Source: Gordonia jacobaea (GTDB lineage: Bacteria > Actinomycetota > Actinomycetes > Mycobacteriales > Mycobacteriaceae). Taken from it: DNA of 64,000 nt. The notes beneath the pieces were generated by a model that saw nothing but the letters and a program-made list of their open reading frames with translations, did no database searches and was not told where the DNA came from. The translations under genes were made by a program, and so were the position numbers. Where the stretch lies: contig NZ_LDTZ01000014.1 of NCBI RefSeq assembly GCF_001186365.1, positions 248,001 through 312,000 on the forward strand. Direction: 5' to 3'. Positions 37,191-45,440 of the stretch are shown here, in pieces (positions within the stretch are counted from its first letter, which is position 1; each line of letters begins with the position of its first letter).

Positions 37191-37285
37191 GATTCGTCTG
37201 TGACCAGTCGGTAGAGCACGTACAGCGCAAACCAGGTGATCAGGACGGCCGCGAGGACCAGCAAGATTTCGAAGAAGATGACCAC
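37187..37285 (-). CDS. 32-residue single-pass membrane protein
   Basis: GTG 37285 opens 32 codons: one membrane helix ([20 protein letters not shown], residues 3-22) then [11 protein letters not shown] -10 box TAGAAT (37297 to 37292 on this strand) is 6 bases before the start, so it is first on a leaderless transcript. The stop overlaps the nitrobindin start by 4 bases, giving a coupled two-gene operon. The promoter, the overlap and the coherent helix make it a real gene despite its size. Function unknown. Confidence 0.65.
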   Translation of the reverse strand: MVIFFEILLVLAAVLITWFALYVLYRLVTDES

Positions 37286-37461
37286 GGTTAGATTCTAACT
37301 CCGATGCGCGGGCGGTAGTTCACTGAGGTCGACCACACTCGGCTGTGTCGCTTGGCGCCCGCGCCGTCGAGTCGGATCACTGTGCCGTGCCGCGTCCGCC
37401 CTGGGCCGCAGACGGTGTTGATGGTGGGTCGGCTCCGACCATGGCCCACGCGGCGACGGCG

Positions 37462-38319
37462 CTATGGGGCCGGTTGCCGCGCAAGCCATGCGCGAACGGC
37501 CGCCGTCACCGCAGAAGGGTCTTCGACGGGCGTGAGGTGTCCGACGTCGTCGAGCACGACGACCCCCGGGTGATCTGGGAATCTGGACTGGAGTTCATAG
37601 GCCTGCCCGAGCGGTATCCACGGATCATCCCGACCCCAGCCGATACGAACCGGGCTGCGTGTGGCTTCCAGTCGATTTGCCACTGGGCGGGTGTCCGCTG
37701 CGCTGAGTGCTGTGATCTGCCGGTAGAACGCCGCCTGTCCGACGGGGCCGAGCCACTGGGAGGCGAGCGCCTCGACGTCTTCGTCGGGTAACGGCCGAAA
37801 GGCTGCTGCGGCAATGTATTCCTTGACCAGTGCCGCATGTAGATGTGCTGGGAGCTGCTCGAAGACATGTGCGTTCTCGGCAACCAGCCGGAAGAAGGGC
37901 GACCCCCACGGGTCCAGGGTGACGACGTCCCAGAGGAACACGTCTGCGTACTCGACGCCGTTGAGCAGATGTGCGCGGAGTGCGACGGCGCCTCCGATGT
38001 CGTGCGCAATGACATGTGGCCGCTGCAATCCCCACAACTCGATGAGCGAGCCCAGTCGTACGGCTTGCGCGGCCAAGTCGGTCGTGACTGCCGCGCTCTT
38101 CTCCGACTCGCCATAGCCGGGCATGTCCCAGAGAAAAACTCGGTAGTCGCGACTCAAGTCGGTGGCAACACTGGTCCAGACCTGAGACGACCATGGCGTG
38201 CCGTGGCACAGCACGATGTCGCCCGCCGAGGCCGTTGGGGGCTCGAGAATCCTTGTCGCGATAGAGGTTTCGTCCACGGTGATGATCGAAGCGGTTGGCA
38301 GCGGATCGTGTGTCATCAT
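37462..38319 (-). CDS. Alpha/beta hydrolase with Asp nucleophile (haloalkane dehalogenase/epoxide hydrolase-like)
   Basis: 285 residues. HGTPWSSQVW is the oxyanion loop. The nucleophile elbow reads VIAHDIGGAVAL with Asp in place of Ser, as in epoxide hydrolases and dehalogenases. The acid lies near GRDDPWIPL and the His in DDVGHLTPVEDP. So it probably forms an ester intermediate on a halide or epoxide, but the substrate is unknown. ATG 38319 sits 6 bases after a -10 box, and its promoter has the 19-bp spacer and palindrome of MerR control; the MerR gene is divergent next to it. The 176-base gap 37286-37461 to the next operon shows only that operon's promoter. Confidence 0.82.
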   Translation of the reverse strand: MMTHDPLPTASIITVDETSIATRILEPPTASAGDIVLCHGTPWSSQVWTSVATDLSRDYRVFLWDMPGYGESEKSAAVTTDLAAQAVRLGSLIELWGLQRPHVIAHDIGGAVALRAHLLNGVEYADVFLWDVVTLDPWGSPFFRLVAENAHVFEQLPAHLHAALVKEYIAAAAFRPLPDEDVEALASQWLGPVGQAAFYRQITALSAADTRPVANRLEATRSPVRIGWGRDDPWIPLGQAYELQSRFPDHPGVVVLDDVGHLTPVEDPSAVTAAVRAWLARQPAP

Positions 38320-38325
38320 GGCGAC

Positions 38326-38356
38326 ACGCTAAAACCTCAGGTTGACCTGAGGTCAA
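38326..38356 (-). promoter_or_regulatory. MerR-type promoter and operator of the hydrolase gene
   Basis: On the minus strand -35 TTGACC (38356-38351) and -10 TAGCGT (38331-38326) are 19 bases apart, the long spacer typical of MerR-activated promoters. The spacer region contains the palindrome ACCTCAGGTTGACCTGAGGT (38334-38353; 9-bp arms ACCTCAGGT/ACCTGAGGT), similar in form to SoxR boxes. The -10 box is 6 bases from the ATG at 38319. Confidence 0.7.
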
Positions 38357-38376
38357 GACGGAAGGTCGTACGGAAA

Positions 38377-38778
38377 GTGAAGATCGGAGAGGCTTCCAGG
38401 CGAGTTGGCGTCGACGACCACGTGCTACGCCACTGGCACGACCTCGGTGTGGTCGTACCCGATCGCGCAGCGTCGGGCCACCGTTTGTACACGGAGGAGC
38501 ACATTCGTCGCATCCGCATAGTTCAGGCCTGCCAGAGCGTCGGCATGAGTCTTGCCGAGATCCGGCTGGTGCTGCACCGCGACGAAGAAGGTCGTACGGA
38601 ACTGATCGAGCAGAAGCTCCGATGGATACGTTCACAACGCGCCCAGCTGGCGGACGCGGAGAGTTTCCTCGAACACGTCATCGGTTGCAGGCATGATCTG
38701 CTCAGCCGGTGCCCCGACTGCACGCGGTACGCATCGACCTATCCGCCGAACAAACAGGCCCGGCCACCCTGCGGGTGA
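38377..38778 (+). CDS. MerR-family transcriptional regulator
   Basis: 133 residues. N-terminal winged helix: VKIGEASRRVGVDDHVLRHWHDLG, split here as KIGEASRRVGVDDHVLRHW, then GHRLYTEEHIRRIRIVQACQ. A coiled coil follows (about residues 75-105, EQKLRWIRSQRAQLADAES). The C-terminus GCRHDLLSRCPDC has His and three Cys that could bind a metal or sense redox. It probably regulates the divergent hydrolase gene and itself through the 38334-38353 palindrome. GTG 38377 is the start of the conserved domain. Confidence 0.85.
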   Translation: MKIGEASRRVGVDDHVLRHWHDLGVVVPDRAASGHRLYTEEHIRRIRIVQACQSVGMSLAEIRLVLHRDEEGRTELIEQKLRWIRSQRAQLADAESFLEHVIGCRHDLLSRCPDCTRYASTYPPNKQARPPCG

Positions 38779-38787
38779 CCGGGCCTG
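38755..38787 (+). terminator. Hairpin terminator overlapping the end of the MerR gene
   Basis: CAGGCCCGG (38755-38763) pairs with CCGGGCCTG (38779-38787); CACCC and GGGTG inside extend the stem. The MerR stop codon (38776-38778) lies within it, so the hairpin is partly coding. No T run follows. Confidence 0.6.
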
Positions 38788-38861
38788 CTCTGCGAATCAG
38801 CAGCCTCAAAAGCGTTGCGCTACTTCAGAACTGCGCTACTTCGAGATTGCGACTCTTTTGT

Positions 38862-39167
38862 CTACTTCGAGACGGTGATGTCCTTGTCGTGAACGCCGGG
38901 GCCCTCGGGGCTGACGGTCACGTCGCCGTTGCCGACCGACGAGAGGGCGCGCAGCGTCCAGGTGCCGGGGGCGGCGAAGAAGCGGAAGTCGCCGGTGGGG
39001 CTTGCGACGACCTCGGCGGTGAACTCACCGGTCGAGTCGAGCAGTCGCACGAACGCGCCCGCAACCGGGTTACCGGATGCGTCGGTGACCTGTCCGGTCA
39101 GGACGGTCTCCTTCTCGACGTCGACGCCCGCGGGCAACTTCTGTCCCTGCTTGGGTGCAGCACACAT
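38862..39167 (-). CDS. sseC: SseC-like DUF1416 protein
   Basis: 101 residues: MCAAPKQGQKLPAGVDVEKE then an Ig-like/transthyretin-type beta domain (LTGQVTDASGNPVAGAFVRLLD, AAPGTWTLRAL). DUF1416 proteins are encoded next to rhodanese genes in mycobacteria (sseC with cysA/sseA) and are thought to work in thiosulfate sulfurtransfer. It begins 3 bases after the sulfurtransferase stop, so it is the second gene of that operon. Confidence 0.85.
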   Translation of the reverse strand: MCAAPKQGQKLPAGVDVEKETVLTGQVTDASGNPVAGAFVRLLDSTGEFTAEVVASPTGDFRFFAAPGTWTLRALSSVGNGDVTVSPEGPGVHDKDITVSK

Positions 39168-39169
39168 AC

Positions 39170-40009
39170 TTACTTTCCTTCTCCCAGTTCAACCGGAACG
39201 CCGACCAGCGAACCGTATTCGGTCCAGCTGCCGTCGTAGTTCTTCACATTCGTCTGTCCGAGCAGCTCCTGCAGCACGAACCAGGTGTGGCTCGAGCGCT
39301 CACCGATACGGCAGTACGCGATGGTCTCCTTCGAGCCGTCGAGGCCCGCTTCCTTGTACAGCTCGGCGAGGTCGTCGTCGGACTTGAAGGTGCCGTCTTC
39401 GTTGGCAGCCTTGCTCCACGGCACGTTGATGGCGCCGGGGATGTGGCCGGGACGCTGGCTCTGCTCCTGCGGGAGGTGCGCGGGAGCCAGGATCTTGCCG
39501 GAGAACTCGTCAGGGCTACGCACGTCGACGAGGTTCTTCACGCCGATGGCGTCGACGACCTCGTCGCGGAAGGCGCGGATCGAGTTGTCGGGATCGGCAG
39601 CCTTGTACTCGGTCGCGGGACGCGAGACGGCGTCGGTCGACAGCGGGCGGCCGTCGAGCTCCCACTTCTTGCGTCCACCGTCGAGCAGCTTGACGTCCTG
39701 GTGGCCGTAGAGCTTGAAGTACCAGTACGCGTAAGCGGCGAACCAGTTGTTGTTGCCGCCGTAGAGGACGACGGTGTCGTCGTTGGAGATGCCGCGCTCG
39801 CTGAGCAGCGCGGAGAACTGCTCGCGGTCGACGAAGTCGCGACGGACCGGATCCTGCAGATCGGTCTTCCAGTCGAGCTTGACGGCGCCTTCGATGTGGC
39901 CGCCGTCGTAAGCGCTGGTGTCCTCGTCGACCTCGACGAAGACGACCTTGTCGTTGTTCAGGTTCTGCTCAGCCCAATCAGCGCTGACCAGGACGTCGGA
40001 ACGTGCCAT
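39170..40009 (-). CDS. cysA2: Thiosulfate sulfurtransferase (two-domain rhodanese)
   Basis: 279 residues with two rhodanese domains; the catalytic Cys233 is in AYCRIGERSSHTW (CRIGER loop). The first domain is inactive (VVLYGGNNNWFAAYAYW). It moves sulfane sulfur from thiosulfate to cyanide or protein thiols. GGAAGGA precedes the ATG. A 200-base leader with a polycysteine short ORF lies upstream, so expression is probably tuned by cysteine supply through attenuation. Confidence 0.9.
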   Translation of the reverse strand: MARSDVLVSADWAEQNLNNDKVVFVEVDEDTSAYDGGHIEGAVKLDWKTDLQDPVRRDFVDREQFSALLSERGISNDDTVVLYGGNNNWFAAYAYWYFKLYGHQDVKLLDGGRKKWELDGRPLSTDAVSRPATEYKAADPDNSIRAFRDEVVDAIGVKNLVDVRSPDEFSGKILAPAHLPQEQSQRPGHIPGAINVPWSKAANEDGTFKSDDDLAELYKEAGLDGSKETIAYCRIGERSSHTWFVLQELLGQTNVKNYDGSWTEYGSLVGVPVELGEGK

Positions 40010-40213
40010 GTCTGGTTCCTTCCAGAGGTGGGATTTCTCGGTAAGTGTGTCCGGTCACCGGAGTGATGAGAATGGGCCGGACGTCGGTCGAATGACGGTC
40101 GAACGATGACGGCGGCATCTGAGGAGATGCGGACTTGCGATGTCACGAGCGCGCACACTGCACACACCGGCCGTCACCTGTGGTGAGCGTGCCGAGGTGG
40201 CGCGATCACCGGA
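40010..40213 (-). promoter_or_regulatory. Attenuator-type leader between the polycysteine ORF and the sulfurtransferase gene
   Basis: The leader contains the 13-base palindrome TCCGGTCACCGGA (plus strand 40050-40062). The segment at the short ORF stop (ACCGGAC on the plus strand, 40208-40214) can pair with one arm of it, giving mutually exclusive structures. The ribosome-binding site lies between CTGG and CCAG, which could pair around it. The structure model is inferred only from complementarity. Confidence 0.4.
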
Positions 40214-40294
40214 CTAGAGACAGCAACAGTCGGCGACGCGACAGAAGTCGATCGCCCGCCGACGGGTGAGCAGAAGCTCACGGCGCAGTTGCAT
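40214..40294 (-). CDS. Polycysteine leader peptide of the sulfurtransferase operon
   Basis: 26 codons: MQLRRELLLTRRRAIDFCRV then ADCCCL, ending in three consecutive Cys plus an earlier Cys. The ATG at 40294 is 7 bases after a -10 box TACCCT (40307 to 40302 on this strand), so it is leaderless. Polycysteine leaderless ORFs upstream of sulfur-metabolism operons are known in mycobacteria as cysteine-responsive attenuators: when Cys-tRNA is scarce the ribosome stalls on the Cys codons and downstream expression rises. This ORF has the same layout before cysA2-sseC. Confidence 0.8.
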   Translation of the reverse strand: MQLRRELLLTRRRAIDFCRVADCCCL

Positions 40295-40420
40295 GCCAAC
40301 GAGGGTACAACAGCCACCCCGTGACACTTCAATAGCGGCCCCCGTGATTTCGACTGCGACGACGAGTTGCGCTGGCGCGCGGCGGCGGAGTTACGCTCGC
40401 GCGCTGAATGCCGACGGTGG

Positions 40421-41392
40421 TCAGAAGTCTCTCGGGCGAAGATCGCGCGGACCGGTGTCGGCGACGAGGAGTACGTCGCTTCCCTCGCTGTGCGCACCCG
40501 TGGCAGTGATGCCCCACGGTAGGGGGAGGGGTGGCAGCGTCGTCGAAAATCGTTGCAGCACTTGGGCGCGCAGCGCCGCGTTGTCGGGGCCGTCGAGTTC
40601 GGGAGCGCTCTCGTGTTCTTCCGGGCCGTCGTAGAAGTCGGTGGCCTGCAGGTGTAGCCGACCGTCGCGGATCGAGAGGTCGACGCTCACGCTCACCTTT
40701 GCTTTGCGACCCCGATATTCCGACGCCGACGGGGTGTCCGCGGGGACGGGCGTGGTCTCGGGTCCTGCGGAGGGCAGAGGACTATCGGATGGGGGCAGGG
40801 CGACGGTTCCGGTCAGCAGCACCCCGGATGATCGGTGCAGCAGGCCGTCCTGCGGGCCACCGCCGCCTGCCTTGCCCTCGGGAGCGGGAGTGTTCACCGT
40901 GAGGTCGAGGATGCCCAGGAATCGGCCGAGATTGACCGAGTCCAGCCGTGTATACGCGTCGACCGACTCGGTGTGCATCGTGTCCGACGGCCCGATGTTC
41001 CACCCGTCGGGCACAGACAGCGTCCCGAGACGGGCGCCGAGTTCTGCGGTACACCCGCGTCGGATCTGGCAGCCGGCCACCGCGACGCCGCGCGCGGTGA
41101 TGGTCGCACCGGAGAACTCGCCGCGTGACGCGTGTGTCACGTAGGGGAATCCGCTGAGCGTGACCTCGGGATCGAAGGTGATCTGCGGCGAGGCCTGCAA
41201 CGATCGCGACAGGCGGTACTCGCCGCGCGCGGCGGCGCCGAGATCGGCGAGAAACGCCCCGACCAGCACTACGACGACGACACAGACGCCGACGATGAGT
41301 GCGCGACGGGCGCGGAATGTGCCGCGCTCGTGGCTGCCCGACGCAGTTGCGCCACCCCCGTCGGCTGCCTTGTTAACAGCAGAACCCGACAT
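40421..41392 (-). CDS. lmeA: LmeA-like DUF2993 lipid-binding protein
   Basis: 323 residues. After a charged N-terminus, one membrane helix (ALIVGVCVVVVVLVGAFL, about residues 30-47) anchors an extracytoplasmic DUF2993 domain. LSGFPYVTHASRGEFSGATI is the family signature, split as SGFPYVTHASRGEFSGA. In mycobacteria LmeA binds phosphoinositide mannolipids and affects lipomannan elongation. From memory the counterpart is Rv0817c, directly before glnR as here. ATG 41392 lies 7 bases after CAGAAT, a possible leaderless promoter; the frame is open upstream. Confidence 0.8.
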   Translation of the reverse strand: MSGSAVNKAADGGGATASGSHERGTFRARRALIVGVCVVVVVLVGAFLADLGAAARGEYRLSRSLQASPQITFDPEVTLSGFPYVTHASRGEFSGATITARGVAVAGCQIRRGCTAELGARLGTLSVPDGWNIGPSDTMHTESVDAYTRLDSVNLGRFLGILDLTVNTPAPEGKAGGGGPQDGLLHRSSGVLLTGTVALPPSDSPLPSAGPETTPVPADTPSASEYRGRKAKVSVSVDLSIRDGRLHLQATDFYDGPEEHESAPELDGPDNAALRAQVLQRFSTTLPPLPLPWGITATGAHSEGSDVLLVADTGPRDLRPRDF

Positions 41393-41548
41393 TGGCGCTA
41401 TTCTGTCATCTATCGCGCACACGGTGGTAAGCCGACGTAAACAATGAGGTTCGTTCGTGTGTGATGCTGACGTCCCGGCGAACTTCTGCCCGGCGGTCGC
41501 AGTAGTAGTGGTGGAGTTCAGGGCGGGAAGACGAGATCGGAGTATCAC

Positions 41549-42439
41549 GTGGATCTCTTGTTATTGACAGCCGATCCGAATCCGGAGGCGGTGCTGCCAT
41601 CCCTGTCGCTGCTCGCGCACACGGTCCGTGTGGCACCCACCGAGGTGTCGTCGCTGATGGAGGCCAGTAACGCCGACATCGCCATCGTCGACGCGAGAAC
41701 AGACCTCGCCGCGGCACGCGGATTGTGCAGACTCCTCGGCAGCACCGGCTCAGCCGTGCCGGTGGCTGCGGTGCTGACCGAAGGCGGGCTCGTCGCGGTC
41801 AACGCCGACTGGGGCCTCGACGAATTCCTCCTCCCGGCGACCGGACCAGCCGAACTCGACGCGCGGCTTCGGCTTCTGGTCGTTCGTACCCGTGGGGTGG
41901 GCACGGAGGAGGCGTCCGGCAAGGTCACGCTGGGTGAACTCGTGATCGACGAGGGCACGTACACCGCTCGACTGCGAGGGCGCCCGCTCGACCTCACCTA
42001 CAAGGAGTTCGAACTCCTCAAGTACCTCGCGCAGAACGCGGGCAGGGTGTTCACCCGCGCACAACTACTGCAAGAGGTGTGGGGTTACGACTTCTTCGGC
42101 GGCACGCGAACGGTCGACGTCCACGTCCGACGCCTGCGCGCCAAACTCGGCAGCGAGCACGAGTCGCTCATCGGGACCGTGCGCAACGTCGGATATAAAG
42201 CAGTACGTCCGACGCGCGGTCGCGGCGCAGGCTCCGGAGCGGCCAGCGACTACCCGGTCGACGATGACATTGCCGACGATGACATTGCCGATGACGGTCT
42301 GTCCGACAGCGATATTGCTGAGAATGCAGATCTCGATGACGACCTCGACGGTGGGGACGTGAATGAGGACGCCAGGTCTGCGGGCGACTCCTTCGACGCC
42401 TCGGGATTCGGTGAGGAGTTCAGTGCCAGCGGAAGCTGA
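41549..42439 (+). CDS. glnR: Nitrogen regulator GlnR (OmpR-family)
   Basis: 296 residues from GTG 41549. The N-terminal receiver-like domain is atypical; the C-terminal winged helix (residues 125-220) has [24 protein letters not shown] and [16 protein letters not shown] in segments [12 protein letters not shown] and [14 protein letters not shown]. GlnR is an orphan regulator controlling nitrogen assimilation genes. Compared with the roughly 255-residue M. tuberculosis protein there is an acidic tail of about 70 residues with [13 protein letters not shown] repeats. mshD overlaps its end by 17 bases. Confidence 0.85.
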   Translation: MDLLLLTADPNPEAVLPSLSLLAHTVRVAPTEVSSLMEASNADIAIVDARTDLAAARGLCRLLGSTGSAVPVAAVLTEGGLVAVNADWGLDEFLLPATGPAELDARLRLLVVRTRGVGTEEASGKVTLGELVIDEGTYTARLRGRPLDLTYKEFELLKYLAQNAGRVFTRAQLLQEVWGYDFFGGTRTVDVHVRRLRAKLGSEHESLIGTVRNVGYKAVRPTRGRGAGSGAASDYPVDDDIADDDIADDGLSDSDIAENADLDDDLDGGDVNEDARSAGDSFDASGFGEEFSASGS

Positions 42440-43361
42440 CGCGATCGGAGACACCCCGGTCGTCACCGATCGACTCGACGCCGCCGGTGTCGCGCACGCA
42501 CGCCGACTGGTGGCCGACGCGACCAGCGCCGACGATGTCGGCCCGCTGTCCGAGCAGTCCGTCCTGTCCATCGACGACGCCGCCGGATCTCACGCGGAGT
42601 CGGGCGTGCGTCACGTCGTCTCGACGGCCGGCTACGCCAACATCACCCCCGGACGCGAGGGGGAGCCCTCGATGATCGAGGGGGTCGTCGACCCGGCCCT
42701 GCGCCGCCGCGGGCACGGGAAGGCCCTGTTCGACGCAGCATTCGACGCCGCGCGCGCTGTCTCGAATCCCGACGGCCCGACGCCCCGCGCCTGGGCGCAC
42801 GGCGATCTCCTCGGCGCGCAGGCGCTCGCGGCGAGCATGGGCCTGCACAAGCAGCGGGAGCTGCTACAACTGCGCCGCGACGTCGCAGCCGACGGGTCTG
42901 ATCTACCACCGCTGGTCGTCGACCCGTCGATCGAGCTGCGCACCTACGCCGGACCCGCCGACGACGCGGAGATCCTCCGGGTCAACAACGCCGCGTTCGC
43001 GTGGCACCCGGAGCAGGGCGGATGGTCGTCGGAGCAGATCACCGAACGGACATCGGCCGAGTGGTTCGACCCGGCCGGGCTGTTCCTCGCCTACGACGTC
43101 GACGACCCGACGACGCTGCTCGGCTTCCACTGGACCAAGCAGCAGGACGCCGATCTCGGCGAGGTCTACATCGTCGGGGTCGACCCGGCGGCTCAGGGCC
43201 GTGGCCTGGGCCGGATGCTCACGCTGGCCGGGCTTCACTACTTTGCCGACCGTCGGATCGGGACTGTGATGCTGTACGTCGAAGGCGACAACACCGCAGC
43301 CCTACACACCTACGAGAGGCTCGGGTTTGCCCGATACGCCGTCGACGTCGCGTACGGCTGA
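42423..43361 (+). CDS. mshD: Mycothiol synthase
   Basis: 312 residues, two GNAT domains, as in MshD, which acetylates Cys-GlcN-Ins with acetyl-CoA in the final step of mycothiol synthesis. The acetyl-CoA motif of the C-terminal domain is [31 protein letters not shown] precedes it. The N-terminal domain has [22 protein letters not shown] 42423 with GAGGAG 5-10 bases upstream fits the family length (315 in M. tuberculosis) and overlaps glnR, implying coupling. Confidence 0.9.
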   Translation: MPAEADAIGDTPVVTDRLDAAGVAHARRLVADATSADDVGPLSEQSVLSIDDAAGSHAESGVRHVVSTAGYANITPGREGEPSMIEGVVDPALRRRGHGKALFDAAFDAARAVSNPDGPTPRAWAHGDLLGAQALAASMGLHKQRELLQLRRDVAADGSDLPPLVVDPSIELRTYAGPADDAEILRVNNAAFAWHPEQGGWSSEQITERTSAEWFDPAGLFLAYDVDDPTTLLGFHWTKQQDADLGEVYIVGVDPAAQGRGLGRMLTLAGLHYFADRRIGTVMLYVEGDNTAALHTYERLGFARYAVDVAYG

Positions 43362-44325
43362 GTCGGGCAGGACCGGGTCGAGTCGGCTGCGCCGAGCGCT
43401 GACGATCATCGGTTGCCTGCTGGCCGCGGTCGGTCTTCTCGGGGCCGTTGCGCATGCTGTGCCATTCGTCAGCAACACCTGGGCACGATTGGCCGCGGGC
43501 ACCCCGATCCTGATCGTGATCGGGATCGTCGGTCTGGTGGTGTTGCTCGCGTCGCGGGCATGGATGTGTGCTGTCGTCGCTGCAGTCGTCGTCGCCATCG
43601 GGATCGGCACACAGGTACCGCTCTTCGTCGGGACCGACGAAGCGCGCGCGGCGTCGGACATCACCGTCATGCAGGCGAACATCTATCTCGGACAGGCCGA
43701 CGCCGCGTCGGTGGTGCGGGAGATACGCGACAATCGCGTCGACATCGCCACCGTCGTCGAACTCACCGACGACGCGATCGGCAAGCTCGACGCCGCCGGA
43801 ATCGCCAGTGCGCTGCCGTATCGGTTCGTGGTTCCGAGGCGGGGTGGGGGCGGGGCCGGCATCTACTCGCGCTACCCGTTGACCGACGAGTTCCGCATCG
43901 GCAAGATGGCGATGGCCAATCTGCGGGCCGTCGTCGACCTGCCGGGTGTCGGGCGTCGCGCCATCTATGCGCTTCATCCCATACCGCCGTGGCCGGAGCC
44001 GGCGTGGCGGTGGGCGTACGAGGTCGATCTGCTGTCCTCGACGCTGGGTGAGGAGCGACTCCCGCTGATCCTCGGCGCCGATTTCAACTCGACCTACGAT
44101 CACGCACGCTTTCGGCGGTTGCTCGCGCAACCGCCGGGTCTCGTCGACGCCGCTGACCACCTCGGGGCGGGGATCGTCGCAACGTATCCCGCCAACAGGC
44201 GCTTTCCGCCCGTGCTCGCTCTCGATCGGGTGATGACGCGCGGCGGTCCGATGCCGACGAGCTTTCGTCGAGTCGAGTTGCCCGGTTCCGACCACACCGG
44301 CGTGATCGCCACGGTCAGGCCCTGA
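43327..44325 (+). CDS. Membrane-anchored endonuclease/exonuclease/phosphatase-family protein
   Basis: 332 residues from TTG 43327, overlapping mshD by 35 bases. Two or three membrane helices (ALTIIGCLLAAVGLLGAVAHA, ILIVIGIVGLVVLLAS and AVVAAVVVAIGIG region, residues 24-95) precede an EEP domain with MQANIYLGQAD, LILGADFNSTYDH and GSDHTGVIATV, which hold the catalytic Asn, Asp and His. Substrate may be a nucleic acid, phosphoinositide or sugar phosphate. It is the last gene of the glnR-mshD transcription unit and precedes the iron-box locus. Confidence 0.8.
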   Translation: MPDTPSTSRTAESGRTGSSRLRRALTIIGCLLAAVGLLGAVAHAVPFVSNTWARLAAGTPILIVIGIVGLVVLLASRAWMCAVVAAVVVAIGIGTQVPLFVGTDEARAASDITVMQANIYLGQADAASVVREIRDNRVDIATVVELTDDAIGKLDAAGIASALPYRFVVPRRGGGGAGIYSRYPLTDEFRIGKMAMANLRAVVDLPGVGRRAIYALHPIPPWPEPAWRWAYEVDLLSSTLGEERLPLILGADFNSTYDHARFRRLLAQPPGLVDAADHLGAGIVATYPANRRFPPVLALDRVMTRGGPMPTSFRRVELPGSDHTGVIATVRP

Positions 44326-44366
44326 CCTCGTCCGCGGCGGTGCCCGACAGGCGCATGGTATCGCGG

Positions 44367-44380
44367 TTAGGCTACCCTTA
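44367..44380 (+). promoter_or_regulatory. Iron box (IdeR/DmdR-like) over the promoter of the GT2 gene
   Basis: TTAGGCTACCCTTA matches the core TTAGGCTAACCTAA at 12 of 14 bases. The -10-like TACCCT (44373-44378) lies inside it, 8 bases before GTG 44387, so iron-bound repressor would block transcription. Confidence 0.6.
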
Positions 44381-44386
44381 CGCGGA

Positions 44387-45436
44387 GTGATTTTGAGGGG
44401 AGCGCATCTCGCGATGTTTCAATCCGCCACGAGCCGGACTCGACTGACGATGCAAGACGTGTCGGTGTCTGTTGTCGTGCCGGTCTATCGCAGCGCTGCC
44501 TACATCGAGGCATGTGTGCGCTCGATAATCGACCAGCACGCTCCGGTCGACGAGATCGTGCTCGTCGATGATCGCGGCGGTGACGATTCCATCGAACGGG
44601 CAGAAGCCGTGCTCGCTGATGGGGAGGTCGCGCATCGGGTCGTGCGTATGCCACACAACAGCGGTGTGGGGCCGGCACGCAACGCGGGACTTGCGGCAGC
44701 GTCGGGAAACATCATCTGGTTCTTCGACAGCGACGACATCGCCGACGCGGCGTTCACGGCGACAATGCTGGACCAACTGCTTCGTTCCGACGCCGATTTC
44801 GCCACGTGCACAACGCGATTCGTCGACGAGAGTGGGGTACCGACGGGAGATTTCACTCCGGTACTTCCGACCGGCGCGCTCTCCGGCGACGAGTACGCGA
44901 ACCTATTGCTGCGCAGTAGGGCACGGTCGTATGCCAGTGGAAAACTCTTCCGCCGTGACGTTCTCGGCGACGACCCCTGGGGTACGCGCCGCGCGTACGA
45001 GGATTTGTCGACCATCGCGCGGGTGGCGCTGGACTCACGCGCCGTGGCGACGGTGCCAGAGGCGTTGTACCGCTATCGACTTCGCAACGATTCGGTGTCG
45101 CACCGTGTCACGGCCGACACGCGCGCGATCTTCGAGATGGGCGACGAGGTCCTCGAGATGCTCGACACCGTTCCCGACACGAGGCAATGGCGTTCGACTG
45201 CAAGGTCATTCGTGTATCGAGAGGTTCTGATCCCCGCGGCGCACATGGCGATGCGCGCAGAGCACGAAGGCGGTGCGGGCCCCATGACGAACGAACTGCT
45301 GCGCATCGCTCGTGCTCGCGTATCGCGTCGGGACGTGCTCCCGCTGCTCGCGGCGGGTGAGATGCGCTCTGCCGTCTTCGCCGTCGCGATGCTGACAGCA
45401 CCGCACCGCTACGCGAATGCGTTGCGGCACAGGTGA
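44387..45436 (+). CDS. Family 2 glycosyltransferase, iron-box controlled
   Basis: 349 residues. GT-A fold: VSVVVPVYRSAAYIEACV, EIVLVDDRGGD, NSGVGPARNAGL and the DxD-type IIWFFDSDD. The C-terminal half is helical without clear membrane segments. It should transfer a sugar from an NDP-sugar to an unknown acceptor at the cytoplasmic face. GTG 44387 fits a leaderless start behind the iron box; ATG 44414 with GGGGAG upstream or ATG 44450 are options. It is convergent with the large fusion gene, 4 bases apart, and both have iron boxes. Confidence 0.85.
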   Translation: MILRGAHLAMFQSATSRTRLTMQDVSVSVVVPVYRSAAYIEACVRSIIDQHAPVDEIVLVDDRGGDDSIERAEAVLADGEVAHRVVRMPHNSGVGPARNAGLAAASGNIIWFFDSDDIADAAFTATMLDQLLRSDADFATCTTRFVDESGVPTGDFTPVLPTGALSGDEYANLLLRSRARSYASGKLFRRDVLGDDPWGTRRAYEDLSTIARVALDSRAVATVPEALYRYRLRNDSVSHRVTADTRAIFEMGDEVLEMLDTVPDTRQWRSTARSFVYREVLIPAAHMAMRAEHEGGAGPMTNELLRIARARVSRRDVLPLLAAGEMRSAVFAVAMLTAPHRYANALRHR

Positions 45437-45440
45437 TGCG

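Noticed and set aside
37295-37489. 64-codon minus-strand frame between the nitrobindin operon and the hydrolase gene
   Set aside because: It overlaps the hydrolase gene end and the promoter of the small membrane gene, and has composition of non-coding GC-rich DNA.
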